From contig NZ_WMEA01000001.1 of assembly GCF_021735925.1 (NCBI RefSeq), forward strand, positions 248,001 through 312,000: 64,000 nucleotides of DNA, given 5' to 3'. A program made the translations under genes and the position numbers. This DNA comes from Loktanella sp. M215 (GTDB lineage Bacteria; Pseudomonadota; Alphaproteobacteria; Rhodobacterales; Rhodobacteraceae). Each line of letters starts with the position of its first letter. Position 1 is the stretch's first letter. Shown one piece after another: positions 9,556-18,287 of the stretch. Below the pieces are notes generated by a model that worked only from the letters and a program-made list of their open reading frames with translations, searched no databases and was not told the origin of the DNA.

Positions 9556-10929
9556 TCAGGCGGCGGTTCCTTGCGGCACGAAATGTCTTTGCGCGCCGGT
9601 CCAGAACCGCAACGTCAGCGCCGCGGCGGCAAACGTCAGACCGATCACAAGGCCCAGCCACAGCCCCTGCGGCCCGTAGCCAAAGGTGAAGGCGAGCAGA
9701 TAGCTCGCCGGGATCGCGATCACCCAATAGCTGATCGCAGCGATCACCATCGGCACGGCGGTGTCCTGCACCCCCCGCAAAAGACCCAACGCCATGACCT
9801 GTGCCGCATCGACCAGCTGGAACAGCGCGGCCAGTGCCAGCAGTTGCGTGCCGAGCGTCAGGATCTCTCCGCGGACCGGAGAGGTCGTGTCGATGAAGAC
9901 GCCAATCAGGGGGCCGGGGAAGACGAGGAAGACAAAGATCGTGACCGCCACGAAGCAGCCCGACATCGCCGTGGCCGCGATCCCGCCGCGCCGCAGACCG
10001 ACAGCATCGCGCCGGCCCACGGCCCGCCCGGCCCGCACCGTGGCGGACTGGCTGAGCGCGATGTGCACCATGAAGGTCAGACTGGCCAGCTGGAGGGCGA
10101 TGCCGTGGGCGGCGAGCGGGATCTCTCCGATCCAGCCCATCATGATGGCGGAGGCGGTGAACAGCCCGCCTTCGGCCAGCGAGGTCACACCGATCGGCAG
10201 GCCAAGGCGGAACACGCGGGCCATGACCTGCGGGTCCGGGCGGAACGGATTGCGCAGCAGCTGGTACTGCGGCAGGCGGCGCAGGATGTAGATCACCAGC
10301 ACGACGACGGTGGCGACCTGCATCGTGACCGACGCGATGGCCGCGCCCTGAATGCCAAGTTCCGGCGCGCCGAAGTTGCCGAAGATCAGGACGTAGTTCA
10401 GCGCGATGTTCAGGATGGCGGCCACGACGGTCGACCACAGGATCATCGCGGTCAGCTCGAGAGCCACGAGGAAGGCTTTCAGCACCATGACGATCAGCGC
10501 CGGGATGATCCCCAGCACGATGATCCACAGGTAATCCGCACCCGCCGCCGCCACCGCCGGTGTCTGCCCGATCGCCAGCAGGATCGGCTCTGCAACAAAG
10601 AACGGTGTGGCGACGAGCGCGCCGTAGAAGATCGACAGCCAGACCGCCATGCGGGTCGCGCGGCGCGCGGTCTTGATGTCGCCGGTCTCTGCCGCAGAGG
10701 CCACGACGGGCGTCACGGCCTGGGCAAAGCCCGCGCCGACGATGAAGATCACGAAGTAGAGGCTTGTCGCCAGCGTCGCCGCCGCCAGCGCCGTCACGTT
10801 GTACCAGCCCAGCATCAGCGTATCGGTGATGTGGATGGCGAACTGCGCGAGGTTCGACAGCATCAGCGGCACGCCCAGTGTCAGGACGGCCCTGAAATGC
10901 TGGGCGTAGGTCTGTGCGGGCTGTGTCAT
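9556..10929 (-). CDS. MATE family multidrug efflux transporter
   Basis: A 457-residue protein with about twelve membrane segments in two homologous halves, typical of NorM-like MATE exporters. Visible family elements are LTLGVPLMLSNLAQFAIHIT and DTLMLGWYNVTALAAATLA at the start and LRGVQDTAVPMVIAAISYW in the second half. These cation-coupled antiporters expel drugs and metabolites through the inner membrane. The length is normal. It lies upstream of dedA. Large open frames on the opposite strand here are GC-driven shadows. Confidence 0.93.
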   Translation of the reverse strand: MTQPAQTYAQHFRAVLTLGVPLMLSNLAQFAIHITDTLMLGWYNVTALAAATLATSLYFVIFIVGAGFAQAVTPVVASAAETGDIKTARRATRMAVWLSIFYGALVATPFFVAEPILLAIGQTPAVAAAGADYLWIIVLGIIPALIVMVLKAFLVALELTAMILWSTVVAAILNIALNYVLIFGNFGAPELGIQGAAIASVTMQVATVVVLVIYILRRLPQYQLLRNPFRPDPQVMARVFRLGLPIGVTSLAEGGLFTASAIMMGWIGEIPLAAHGIALQLASLTFMVHIALSQSATVRAGRAVGRRDAVGLRRGGIAATAMSGCFVAVTIFVFLVFPGPLIGVFIDTTSPVRGEILTLGTQLLALAALFQLVDAAQVMALGLLRGVQDTAVPMVIAAISYWVIAIPASYLLAFTFGYGPQGLWLGLVIGLTFAAAALTLRFWTGAQRHFVPQGTAA

Positions 10930-10992
10930 GGCGATGGCTTTAAGCGCGAACGGCGACCGGGTCCAGTCGCGGCGCGCGTGACGGGCGCCGCT

Positions 10993-11033
10993 CCGATTTT
11001 TCGTCGAAAAATCGGCGCGGGGCTCTGCCCCGC
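10993..11033. terminator. Double hairpin between MATE and epimerase genes (family-typical intergenic repeat)
   Basis: Two adjacent perfect stems are visible. The first is CCGATTTTT pairing with AAAAATCGG around a 5-base loop (10993-11015). The second is GCGGGGC pairing with GCCCCGC around TCT (11017-11033). They lie after the 3' end of the epimerase gene, which reads leftward from 11951, so they most likely end its transcript. Similar GC stems followed by a GTATTTT-like tail recur between genes in Rhodobacteraceae. Confidence 0.6.
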
Positions 11034-11066
11034 ACCCCGAAGTATTTTCGACCAGAAGAAGGGGGG

Positions 11067-11951
11067 TCAGTCCTTCAGCACATCGCGCCAGCTGTGCTGC
11101 GGGGCAAAGCCCACCATGCGCTTGGCTTTGGTGTTGTCGTAGAAGGTCTCGGTCTCGCCCATGGAGCGGCGCTTCTCGACGCCTTGGTAGAAGCGGTCGA
11201 TGACCTGATCCGTGGTCAGGTCCACGCTCATGTCGTCGTTCGAGACATTGAAGACCTCGTAGCCCAGACCGTCGGTGGCCAGGCAGCGTTCCACCATCTG
11301 TGCCAGATCGCGCGCGTCGATGTAGGCAAAGATGTTGCGGCGACGCTTTTCGGGATGGGCGATGAAATCGGGGAAGTTTTCCGCGTATTCATCCGGCTCG
11401 ATCACGTTGTTGATCCGCAGCCCGTAGATGTCGCTGCCGGACCGGGCCTGAAAGCTGCGGGCCGTGGCCTCGTTGCAGACCTTGGACATGGCGTAGCTGT
11501 CCTGTGGCACTGTCGGGTGGTCTTCGTCGACGGGGATGTATTCGGGCTTCTTCTCGCCGTCGTGAAAGCAGATGCCGTAGGTCGTCTCGGAGCTGGCGAA
11601 GATGATCTTGGGCACGCCTGCCTTCACCGCGGCGTCGATCACGTTGTAGGTCGACAGGGTGTTGATGCGGAAGGTCTCGTTGTCGGGGACCAGCATGATG
11701 CGCGGGATCGCGGCAAAGTGGACGACGGCGTCGTAGCGGGGGATCCCGGTGCCGGGTTCCAGCTCGTCGAAATCGGCGTAGGCCTGCATGGCGCTGGCCA
11801 CCTGCCCGGCGTCGGTCAGGTCGACCCGCAGGCTTCGGCCGTCGGCGGGCGCGTCGAGGTCGATGTTGGTCACGTCATGGCCGAGGTCGCGCAGGTGCTT
11901 GACCGCGTATTGCCCGGCCTTGCCACTGCCCCCGGTGAAGAAGATACGCAT
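11067..11951 (-). CDS. NAD(P)-dependent epimerase/dehydratase family protein
   Basis: A 294-residue extended short-chain dehydrogenase. The nucleotide-binding motif is FFTGGSGKAGQYAV at residues 4-17. The catalytic Ser lies in IFASSETTYG, and the YxxxK pair appears as DSYAMSKVCNEA. The substrate part, LRINNVIEPDEYAENFP, suggests a sugar or sugar-acid substrate but does not identify it. The gene follows a D-2-hydroxyacid dehydrogenase by 12 bases in the same direction, so both probably serve one catabolic step series. Confidence 0.85.
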   Translation of the reverse strand: MRIFFTGGSGKAGQYAVKHLRDLGHDVTNIDLDAPADGRSLRVDLTDAGQVASAMQAYADFDELEPGTGIPRYDAVVHFAAIPRIMLVPDNETFRINTLSTYNVIDAAVKAGVPKIIFASSETTYGICFHDGEKKPEYIPVDEDHPTVPQDSYAMSKVCNEATARSFQARSGSDIYGLRINNVIEPDEYAENFPDFIAHPEKRRRNIFAYIDARDLAQMVERCLATDGLGYEVFNVSNDDMSVDLTTDQVIDRFYQGVEKRRSMGETETFYDNTKAKRMVGFAPQHSWRDVLKD

Positions 11952-11963
11952 GGAAAGATCCTT

Positions 11964-12914
11964 TCAAAGTTCTCTGATCGGCGCGCCGGCCTGAAAGGCC
12001 CGGATCGCATCGACGGTCTGGGTGTAGAACAGGCGGAACGTGGCTTCGGTTGCATAGCCAAGATGCGGCGTCAGTAAAAGCCGCCCCGAGGCGAGCAGAT
12101 CCGCATCGCGCAGGGGGTCGTCCAGCGGCAGCGGTTCGACATCGAAGACGTCGAGACCCGCCATCGCGGGCCTGCCCCGGCGCAGACCGTCCAGCAGGGC
12201 GGCAGTGTCCATCAGCGGCCCGCGCGAGGTGTTGATGAAGACCTGACCGGGGCGGGCGGCGGCAAAGGCTGCCGCATCCACCAGACCCCGGCTGCGGTCC
12301 GACAGGACCATGTGGACCGACACGACATCGGCGCGTGCCATCAGGTCGGGCAGGCTGTCCATCCGTCCCACGCCTAGCGCGGCACAGCGCGCGTCGGTCA
12401 GGTTGGGTGACCAGGCGACCACCCCCATGCCCAGCGCCTTGCCGATCGTGACCATCTGCGCGCCGATATTGCCCAGACCGATCAGGCCCAGCGTCAGCCC
12501 GGCCACGTCGCGGCCAAGGCCGCTTTGCCAGCCGGTGTCGTGCAGGGACGCGACCTCTGGCAGCAGGCGCCGGTTCAGGGCCAGCATCATCAGCGTGGCG
12601 AGTTCCGACGTCGTGGTCTTGCGGCTTTCGGTGCCGCAAACCGTGAGGCCGGCTGCCCGCGCGGCATCCGGGTCGATGCTGGCGTTACGCGGACCCGAGG
12701 TCACGATCAGGCGCAGGTTGGGCAGCGCCGCGATCAGATCCGCGTCCAGCGGCGTGCGCTCGCGCATCAGGCACAGCACGTCGAACGGCAGCAGCCGCGC
12801 GCGCAGGGCATCGCCCGTGATGGTATCGGAGAAGACCGTCACCTCGCCCAGCCCGTCCCAGTCGGCCAGCCGCAGCGCCGCGCGGGCGTAGTCGTCGAGT
12901 ATCGCAATCTTCAT
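11964..12914 (-). CDS. D-2-hydroxyacid dehydrogenase family protein
   Basis: A 316-residue member of the phosphoglycerate/glyoxylate-type dehydrogenases. The Rossmann motif is LGLIGLGNIGAQMV at about residue 140. Later come the catalytic Arg in FINTSRGPLMD, the Glu of FDVEPLPLDDPL and the His of LLTPHLGYATE. It should reduce 2-oxoacids or oxidise D-2-hydroxyacids with NAD(P)H; the true substrate is not clear. It is the first gene of a two-gene run with the downstream epimerase and is divergent from the alpha/beta hydrolase gene. Confidence 0.87.
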   Translation of the reverse strand: MKIAILDDYARAALRLADWDGLGEVTVFSDTITGDALRARLLPFDVLCLMRERTPLDADLIAALPNLRLIVTSGPRNASIDPDAARAAGLTVCGTESRKTTTSELATLMMLALNRRLLPEVASLHDTGWQSGLGRDVAGLTLGLIGLGNIGAQMVTIGKALGMGVVAWSPNLTDARCAALGVGRMDSLPDLMARADVVSVHMVLSDRSRGLVDAAAFAAARPGQVFINTSRGPLMDTAALLDGLRRGRPAMAGLDVFDVEPLPLDDPLRDADLLASGRLLLTPHLGYATEATFRLFYTQTVDAIRAFQAGAPIREL

Positions 12915-13000
12915 TGTGTCCCTCTTCCGGTTGCGGTCTATCTATTGCGGCAACTGCCCGTGGCCACAAGGTCACATCCCTGTCTTGGAGGAGACCCTAC

Positions 13001-14284
13001 GTGAAACGCATCCTGCCAACCGCCCTGATGGCGCTGACCGCCCTGCCCGCTATGGCCGAAAATCGCATCGACGTGATCCGCCCCGATGCGCCGGAACTGG
13101 CCCCCTACGGCGATTACACCGTTGGCGTGCAAAGCATGACCTTCACGAACCCCGATCAGGTCGACGTCGTGAACACCACAGCAGAGGGTGACATTCCCAC
13201 CTATGACCGCCCCCTGACGGTCGAAGTCTGGTATCCTGCGGCAGAGGGCACCACCCCCGGCGGCACCTATACAGCCATCCTGCGGGACGGCACGACAGAG
13301 GTTCCGCTGCAGGGTCAGGCCGTGCCCGACGCCGCCCCCCTGACCGGAGAGACCTTTCCCCTCGTCGTCATCAGCCACGGCTATCCCGGCAACCGCTGGC
13401 TGATGTCGCCACTGGCGGAAAACCTGGCGTCCAAAGGCTATGTCGTGGCCAGCATCGACCACACCGACAGCACCTACGACAACAAGGGCGCCTTCGGCTC
13501 CACCCTTTACAACCGCCCCTGGGACCAGAAGTTCGTCATCGACCAGATGGAGGCGCTGGACGGCGACCTTGGCGCGATGACCGATGCCACCAACACCGCC
13601 GTCATCGGCTATTCGATGGGCGGTTACGGCGCGCTGATCCTCGCGGGCGCGGGTGTCACCGAATCCATCGTCGATGGCAAATACGGCCCGCCGGAGCGCC
13701 TGCTGGAGCGTAACGTGATGGGCACCGACACCCATGCGCAACTGGCCGACGACCGTATCAAGGCCTTCGCCGCGTTCGCCCCCTGGGGCAACAACACCGG
13801 GTTCTGGGACGCGGACGGGCTGGCGGGCATCACCAAGCCGCTACTGCTGATCGCAGGCTCTATCGACGATGTGGCGGGCTACGACGCGATCCGCGGGATC
13901 TTTGACGGGACGGTGAACAGCGACCGCCACCTGCTGACCTACGTCGATGCCAACCACAACGCCGGCGCCCCGATGCCCGCGCCGCAGGAAGGCTACGCGA
14001 TGAACGAGGAACTGGGCTTCGCCCCCTTCGAGCATTACGCCGATCCGGTCTGGGACAACGTGCGGATGAACAACATCTCACAGCACTTCCTGACCGCCTG
14101 GGTCGACCAGAACCTGAAGGGCCGCGACATGGCGCAGTATTTCGATCTGACGCCCAATGCGTCCGACGGTGTCTGGGCCGTGGACGATGCGGGCAAACCG
14201 ACGGCCGAGAACACCTACTGGACCGGTTTCCAGAACCGCACCGCCGTCGGCCTGATGTTCGAGACGAAGGCCGCGGGGCAGTAA
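13001..14284 (+). CDS. Secreted alpha/beta hydrolase (PAF-acetylhydrolase-like)
   Basis: A 427-residue exported hydrolase with a signal peptide ending near LPAMA-E. The oxyanion strand is FPLVVISHGYPGNR and the nucleophile elbow is VIGYSMGGYGAL (GxSxG). A later Asp region reads LLLIAGSIDDVAGYD and the likely His is in YVDANHNAGAP. The SHGYPGNR/ASIDHTDSTY layout resembles platelet-activating-factor acetylhydrolase/dienelactone-type enzymes; the substrate is unknown. The start is GTG 13001, because GGAGGAG lies 7 bases upstream and the signal peptide begins there; the open frame continues upstream without such a site. Confidence 0.82.
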   Translation: MKRILPTALMALTALPAMAENRIDVIRPDAPELAPYGDYTVGVQSMTFTNPDQVDVVNTTAEGDIPTYDRPLTVEVWYPAAEGTTPGGTYTAILRDGTTEVPLQGQAVPDAAPLTGETFPLVVISHGYPGNRWLMSPLAENLASKGYVVASIDHTDSTYDNKGAFGSTLYNRPWDQKFVIDQMEALDGDLGAMTDATNTAVIGYSMGGYGALILAGAGVTESIVDGKYGPPERLLERNVMGTDTHAQLADDRIKAFAAFAPWGNNTGFWDADGLAGITKPLLLIAGSIDDVAGYDAIRGIFDGTVNSDRHLLTYVDANHNAGAPMPAPQEGYAMNEELGFAPFEHYADPVWDNVRMNNISQHFLTAWVDQNLKGRDMAQYFDLTPNASDGVWAVDDAGKPTAENTYWTGFQNRTAVGLMFETKAAGQ

Positions 14285-14294
14285 CACCTTGTCA

Positions 14295-14330
14295 GGATGT
14301 GTATCGGAGTATATATTTCGATACACATCC
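14295..14330. promoter_or_regulatory. Palindromic operator in front of the phd-doc pair
   Basis: Perfect 12-base arms GGATGTGTATCG (14295-14306) and CGATACACATCC (14319-14330) flank the AT-rich 12-base spacer GAGTATATATTT. It lies 15 bases before the antitoxin start. Phd/Doc operons are autorepressed through such palindromes, so this is the expected operator and probably overlaps the promoter. Confidence 0.75.
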
Positions 14331-14344
14331 ACAGAGGTTGCGCC

Positions 14345-14593
14345 ATGACACGCCTGCACACCAACCACATCTGCACCATGACCGAACTGCGCGAACCGCA
14401 TAAAGTGCTGGAACGGTCCGGCGGCAAGCCCGTGGCCGTGATGAAGAACAGCAAGTGCGTGGCCTACCTCGTGCCCGAGGAAGCAACGCTTCAGGACGAA
14501 CCGCGCTATGCGACGGAAGCGGAGATTTTGGCCTCGCTCGCCAAGCGCCGCAAGGTCAACAAGCCGGTGCTGGATTATCTGAAAGACAAATGA
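14345..14593 (+). CDS. Phd/YefM-type antitoxin
   Basis: An 82-residue protein whose first half fits the Phd/YefM DNA-binding fold: ICTMTELREPHKVLE, GGKPVAVMKNSKCVAYLVPE. The C-terminal part (ATEAEILASLAKRRKVNKPV) should wrap around and neutralise the toxin. ATG 14345 is used because an earlier in-frame ATG at 14297 would place the start inside the operator palindrome. The stop overlaps the toxin start as ATGA. Confidence 0.82.
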   Translation: MTRLHTNHICTMTELREPHKVLERSGGKPVAVMKNSKCVAYLVPEEATLQDEPRYATEAEILASLAKRRKVNKPVLDYLKDK

Positions 14594-14964
14594 CCTTTCA
14601 GCTTCTGACCGTCGCACTGGTCGACGTCATCCACGATTCCGTTCTGAACCCCGGCGAACTGCAGGGGCGCGCAAAGGACAAGTCCCTCGACGGGGCTTTG
14701 TCGCGTGTGGAAAATCGGCTGGCTTATGGCATGATCGTTGATGTCTTCGACCTTGCCGCGGCCTATGCGACGGCCGTGGCGCAGGGGCATTGCTTCAATG
14801 ACGGCAATAAACGGACAGCCCATCAGGTGATGGACGTCTGCCTCGACCTCAATGGAATCGAGATCGACTGGCAGCCCACGGACATCGGCGACCAGATCAT
14901 TCGTCTGGCCCAAGGGCACCTGACCGAGGATGATTTCGCCACGTGGTTGCGTCAGCAGGTCTGA
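14590..14964 (+). CDS. doc: Doc-type Fic toxin
   Basis: A 124-residue Fic-fold protein with the Doc catalytic loop HCFNDGNKRTA (His67 to about Arg75, matching HxFx(D/N)GNKR). Doc of phage P1 phosphorylates and inactivates EF-Tu; the same activity is likely here. The N-terminus VALVDVIHDSVL and the rest match Doc length (126 residues in P1). It is translated from a 4-base overlap with the antitoxin. No frameshift or missing catalytic residue is seen, so the pair appears functional. Confidence 0.88.
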   Translation: MTFQLLTVALVDVIHDSVLNPGELQGRAKDKSLDGALSRVENRLAYGMIVDVFDLAAAYATAVAQGHCFNDGNKRTAHQVMDVCLDLNGIEIDWQPTDIGDQIIRLAQGHLTEDDFATWLRQQV

Positions 14965-15023
14965 ACCGATTGCCCCGGCCCGCCGGCCCTGCCACAATGG
15001 CGCAAACCAGTGAAGAGCAGCAT

Positions 15024-16979
15024 ATGTCCGATCTCCTTTCCGGGGGCGCCCCCGATTCATACAGCGCGTCGTCCATTCAGGTGCTGGAGGACATGGAACA
15101 CGTCCGCCTGCGCCCCGGCATGTACATCGGCGGCAAGGACGACCGCGCCCTGCACCACATGGTGGCCGAGATCATCGACAACTCCATGGACGAGGCCGTT
15201 GCGGGCCACGCCACATGGATCGAGGTCAGCCTCCACGCCAACGGCCATGTCACCGTCGTCGACAACGGGCGCGGCATTCCCATCGGGCCGCACCCAAAGG
15301 ACCCGACCAAATCCGCGCTGGAGATCGTGTTCTGCACCCTGAACGCGGGCGGCAAGTTTTCCGGCGACAGCTATGCCACCTCCGGCGGCCTGCACGGCGT
15401 CGGCTCCTCGGTCGTCAACGCCCTGTCCGATCATTTGCGGGTGGAGGTCGCGCAGAACAAGGAGCTCTTCGCGATGGAGTTTTCGCGCGGCGTCCCGCAG
15501 GGCAAGCTGGAAAAGATCGGCGCCGCCCCCAACCGGCGCGGCACCTCCGTCACCTTCCACCCGGACGAACAGATCTTCGGCGGGCTGCAACTGAAACCCG
15601 GCCGCCTGTTCAAGATGGCGCGGTCCAAGGCTTATCTGTTCAGCGGTGTCGAAATCCGCTGGAAGACGGAAATCGACGACGGCGAAACGCCCACCACCGC
15701 CACCTTCAAATTCCCCGGCGGCCTGTCGGATTACCTGAATGAAACGCTGGGCGGATCGACCACCTATGCGGACGCACCCTTTGCCGGGACCGTCAGCTTT
15801 GTCGAAAAGTTCGGCGTGCCGGGCAAGGTCGAATGGGCGATCAACTGGACCCCCGCCCGCGACGGCTTCATCCAGTCCTACTGCAACACGGTCCCCACCC
15901 CCGAAGGCGGCACGCACGAGGCCGGGTTCTGGTCCGCAATCCTGAAAGGGATCAAGGCCTACGGCGACCTGACCAACAACCGCAAGGCGGGCAACATCAC
16001 GCGCGAGGATCTGACCGCGGGCGGCTGTGCGCTGGTCAGCTGCTTCATCCGCGAACCGGAATTCGTGGGCCAGACCAAGGATCGTCTGGCGACCGTCGAC
16101 GCACAGCGCATGGTGGACGCCGCCGTGCGCGACCACTTCGACAACTGGCTGGCGGCGGACACGAAATCCGCCGGTGCGATCCTTGATTTCCTTGTCCTGC
16201 GGGCCGAAGAGCGTCTGCGCCGCAAGCAGGAAAAGGAAACCGCCCGCAAGACCGCGACCAAGAAACTGCGCCTGCCCGGCAAGCTGACCGACTGCACCAA
16301 CAAGACCCGCGAGGGCACGGAACTCTTCATCGTCGAGGGCGATTCCGCCGGCGGCTCCGGCAAGGGCGCCCGCGACCGCAAGACGCAGGCGCTGCTGCCG
16401 CTCAAGGGCAAGATCCTGAACGTGCTGGGTGCTGCCTCCGGCAAGCTGACCACCAATCAGGAGATCTCGGACCTGTGCGAGGCACTGGGCGTCGGCATGG
16501 GCACACGCTTCAACCTCGACGATCTGCGCTATGACAAGATCATCATCATGACCGACGCCGACGTCGACGGCGCGCATATCGCGTCCCTGCTGATGACCTT
16601 CTTCTTCACCCAGATGCGGCCCCTGATCGACGCGGGCCACCTCTACCTCGCCTGCCCGCCCCTGTATCGCCTGACCCAAGGGGCCAAGCGCGTCTATGTC
16701 TCTGACGACGCCGAAAAGGACCGGGTGCTGGAAAAAGGCCTTGGCGGCAAGGGCAAGATCGACCTGCAACGCTTCAAGGGTCTCGGAGAGATGGACGCCG
16801 CCGACCTCAAATCCACCACCATGGACCCCGCCACCCGCAAACTGATCCGCGTCACCGTCGCCGACGAGGAACCCGGAGAGACCGGCGACCTGGTCGAGCG
16901 CCTGATGGGCAAGAAGCCGGAATTGCGGTTTGCCTATATTCAGGAGAATGCGCGGTTTGTGGAGGAGTTGGATGTTTGA
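15024..16979 (+). CDS. parE: DNA topoisomerase IV subunit B
   Basis: A 651-residue type IIA topoisomerase ATPase subunit. The GHKL ATP site reads EIIDNSMDEAVAG and DNGRGIPIG, followed by GGKFSGDSYATSGGLHGVG. The transducer segment is followed by TOPRIM with EGDSAGGSGKGARDRKTQA and the DADVDGAHI metal-binding acids. The absence of the long GyrB insertion and the length identify ParE, which decatenates chromosomes with ParC. ATG 15024 gives the standard N-terminus. Its last codons carry GGAGGAG, a ribosome site for the following AT-rich gene. Confidence 0.95.
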   Translation: MSDLLSGGAPDSYSASSIQVLEDMEHVRLRPGMYIGGKDDRALHHMVAEIIDNSMDEAVAGHATWIEVSLHANGHVTVVDNGRGIPIGPHPKDPTKSALEIVFCTLNAGGKFSGDSYATSGGLHGVGSSVVNALSDHLRVEVAQNKELFAMEFSRGVPQGKLEKIGAAPNRRGTSVTFHPDEQIFGGLQLKPGRLFKMARSKAYLFSGVEIRWKTEIDDGETPTTATFKFPGGLSDYLNETLGGSTTYADAPFAGTVSFVEKFGVPGKVEWAINWTPARDGFIQSYCNTVPTPEGGTHEAGFWSAILKGIKAYGDLTNNRKAGNITREDLTAGGCALVSCFIREPEFVGQTKDRLATVDAQRMVDAAVRDHFDNWLAADTKSAGAILDFLVLRAEERLRRKQEKETARKTATKKLRLPGKLTDCTNKTREGTELFIVEGDSAGGSGKGARDRKTQALLPLKGKILNVLGAASGKLTTNQEISDLCEALGVGMGTRFNLDDLRYDKIIIMTDADVDGAHIASLLMTFFFTQMRPLIDAGHLYLACPPLYRLTQGAKRVYVSDDAEKDRVLEKGLGGKGKIDLQRFKGLGEMDAADLKSTTMDPATRKLIRVTVADEEPGETGDLVERLMGKKPELRFAYIQENARFVEELDV

Positions 16980-17743
16980 TTAATCTAAGAAAAATTGATC
17001 CAAACGCGACAGGGCAGACATCAAAATTAGCTAAACGCTTGATTGCAAGCCACCAAGCTTATGATCAATTATTGCGAAGTGAACATTTGATTCGTTTACT
17101 AGAAGAAAGGAGTGATGTCAAAGATTTTTTAAAACCTACAACCGACAGCATATTAATCGCATACGCCAGCATATTCAATTCTAACGACCGATCAAATCAT
17201 GGAACTGGCCTTCACACCGCACAAGAAATTTTTGGCCCGAAGGGCACAGAAAAGCGTAGTTACCATGAATATTTGATGACGTGGCGTTCCAAACAAATTG
17301 CACACATCACCAATCACAGCGTCAACTTTACAGTTTTATACAATGAGTTTAGCGAGTTTGTTGAGTTTCGAGGCGAGGTAGAGCGAGACCATTTTTGTAA
17401 TTCCTGCCAACCCTCACGTCCAAATTGGAAAATATTTAAATCTCACATAACCGAAACAAAAATATGGTTTCTTGATGAAATCAAACGGATGAATGATGAG
17501 ATAGGAAGAATATTGAGAAATACGCCATCAAAAATTTTAGATAGATTTGAACTGCACCAACGAAGAAAGGTAATACAAGATATTACAATTTCCTATAGCA
17601 TGGCCCTTATCGACCACGAAGCAGGTCGCATCACCGACAAAGACCTTAAAAACTGTCGCGTTGATTGCACCGGAAAGTTGTTAAAGGCAGCAATTGAAGA
17701 ACCCTATTTATACATTGAAGATCACTTTCCGAAATTTCGATAA
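16976..17743 (+). CDS. AT-rich gene of unknown function, possible HEPN-like protein, coupled to parE
   Basis: A 255-residue, mostly helical protein unlike its neighbours in base composition (strongly AT-rich within a GC-rich backbone). The proposed start is TTG at 16976, overlapping the parE stop as TTGA, with GGAGGAG 8 bases upstream inside parE. The sequence YLMTWRSKQIAHITNHSV contains an R-x5-H pattern like the RX4-6H motif of HEPN RNases and resembles the RNKxIAH stretch of AbiU2-type proteins. A CNSC pair follows. The HEPN reading is an inference from this short motif. It could equally be an unrelated helical protein acquired horizontally. Confidence 0.6.
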   Translation: MINLRKIDPNATGQTSKLAKRLIASHQAYDQLLRSEHLIRLLEERSDVKDFLKPTTDSILIAYASIFNSNDRSNHGTGLHTAQEIFGPKGTEKRSYHEYLMTWRSKQIAHITNHSVNFTVLYNEFSEFVEFRGEVERDHFCNSCQPSRPNWKIFKSHITETKIWFLDEIKRMNDEIGRILRNTPSKILDRFELHQRRKVIQDITISYSMALIDHEAGRITDKDLKNCRVDCTGKLLKAAIEEPYLYIEDHFPKFR

Positions 17744-17814
17744 AACGAGCCCTCGTAGAATATCAAACAAAGATTGAGCACTTTGGTTTCAACTGTCTGC
17801 GGAAACACTTTTCG

Positions 17815-18070
17815 TCACCCCTGCACCCCCGCCAGATACGCCAGCAAATCCACCATCGGCACGCTGGTCATGATCGGCTGGCCGGACCCGGCCTTCACCG
17901 CCACATAACTGCCCGCGAAGACGTCACCTTAGACCGGCACAAAGCCGGAGCGGTGCGTCACCATGCGCCCCCGCAGAGTGTCCCAAAGACGCCTCAGGGC
18001 TGCCGTGTTTTCAAGATGCGCACGCGGGGCCACGACCAGACCTCGCCCATGACCCTCGCACCCCTCGCAC
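17815..18070 (-). pseudogene. Decayed 3' gene fragment with an in-frame nonsense codon
   Basis: Reading leftward, one frame gives a plausible GC-rich protein tail: GLVVAPRAHLENTAALRRLW, then RMVTHRSGFVPV, a TAA at 17929-17931, then GDVFAGSYVAVKAGSGQPIM and a natural stop at 17815. The two halves read smoothly through the TAA, which could come from a single CAA-to-TAA change. No start is visible upstream, so the 5' end is missing. I do not recognise the family. It fills most of the gap between the parE-linked gene and tRNA-Ser; nothing else is seen there. Confidence 0.4.
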
Positions 18071-18172
18071 TTTCATGGCCATTTCAAGCACTTGGGTCCT
18101 CCACCGACATTCTGCCCGCCCTTGCGCATTCCGCCTTGTCTATCGGGCGTTTGCGCGGTTATACCCGTCGGC

Positions 18173-18262
18173 GGAGACGTGGCCGAGTGGTCGAAGGCAC
18201 GCCCCTGCTAAGGGCGCATACCGGAAACGGTATCGAGGGTTCGAATCCCTTCGTCTCCGCCA
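18173..18262 (+). tRNA. tRNA-Ser (anticodon GCU)
   Basis: A full class II tRNA. The acceptor stem GGAGACG (18173-18179) pairs with CGTCTCC (18252-18258), the D arm begins TGGCCGAGTGG, the anticodon loop is CTGCTAA with GCT, a long variable arm follows (CATACCGGAAACGGTATC), and the T loop is GGTTCGAATCC. Discriminator G and encoded CCA follow. Its 3' end is duplicated at 33406-33423 and is the island attachment site. Confidence 0.96.
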
Positions 18263-18266
18263 GACC
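18249..18266 (+). repeat. attL: 18-bp direct repeat at the tRNA-Ser 3' end
   Basis: The 18 bases CTTCGTCTCCGCCAGACC recur exactly at 33406-33423 in the same orientation. This copy is the 3' end of tRNA-Ser plus 4 bases, which is the classic target of P4-type integrases, and an integrase gene begins 146 bases further on. Confidence 0.92.
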
Positions 18267-18287
18267 ACCTTTATGATCGTCTTAGTT

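Noticed and set aside
9295..11142. A 615-codon rightward open frame across dedA and the MATE gene
   Set aside because: It is antisense to two clear membrane-protein genes and its translation is Arg/His/Gln-rich low-complexity sequence, a result of high GC. No family features or ribosome site.
14297..14344. Longer start (ATG 14297) for the Phd antitoxin
   Set aside because: It would begin inside the 12-bp operator palindrome and add residues unlike Phd; ATG 14345 fits the family start.
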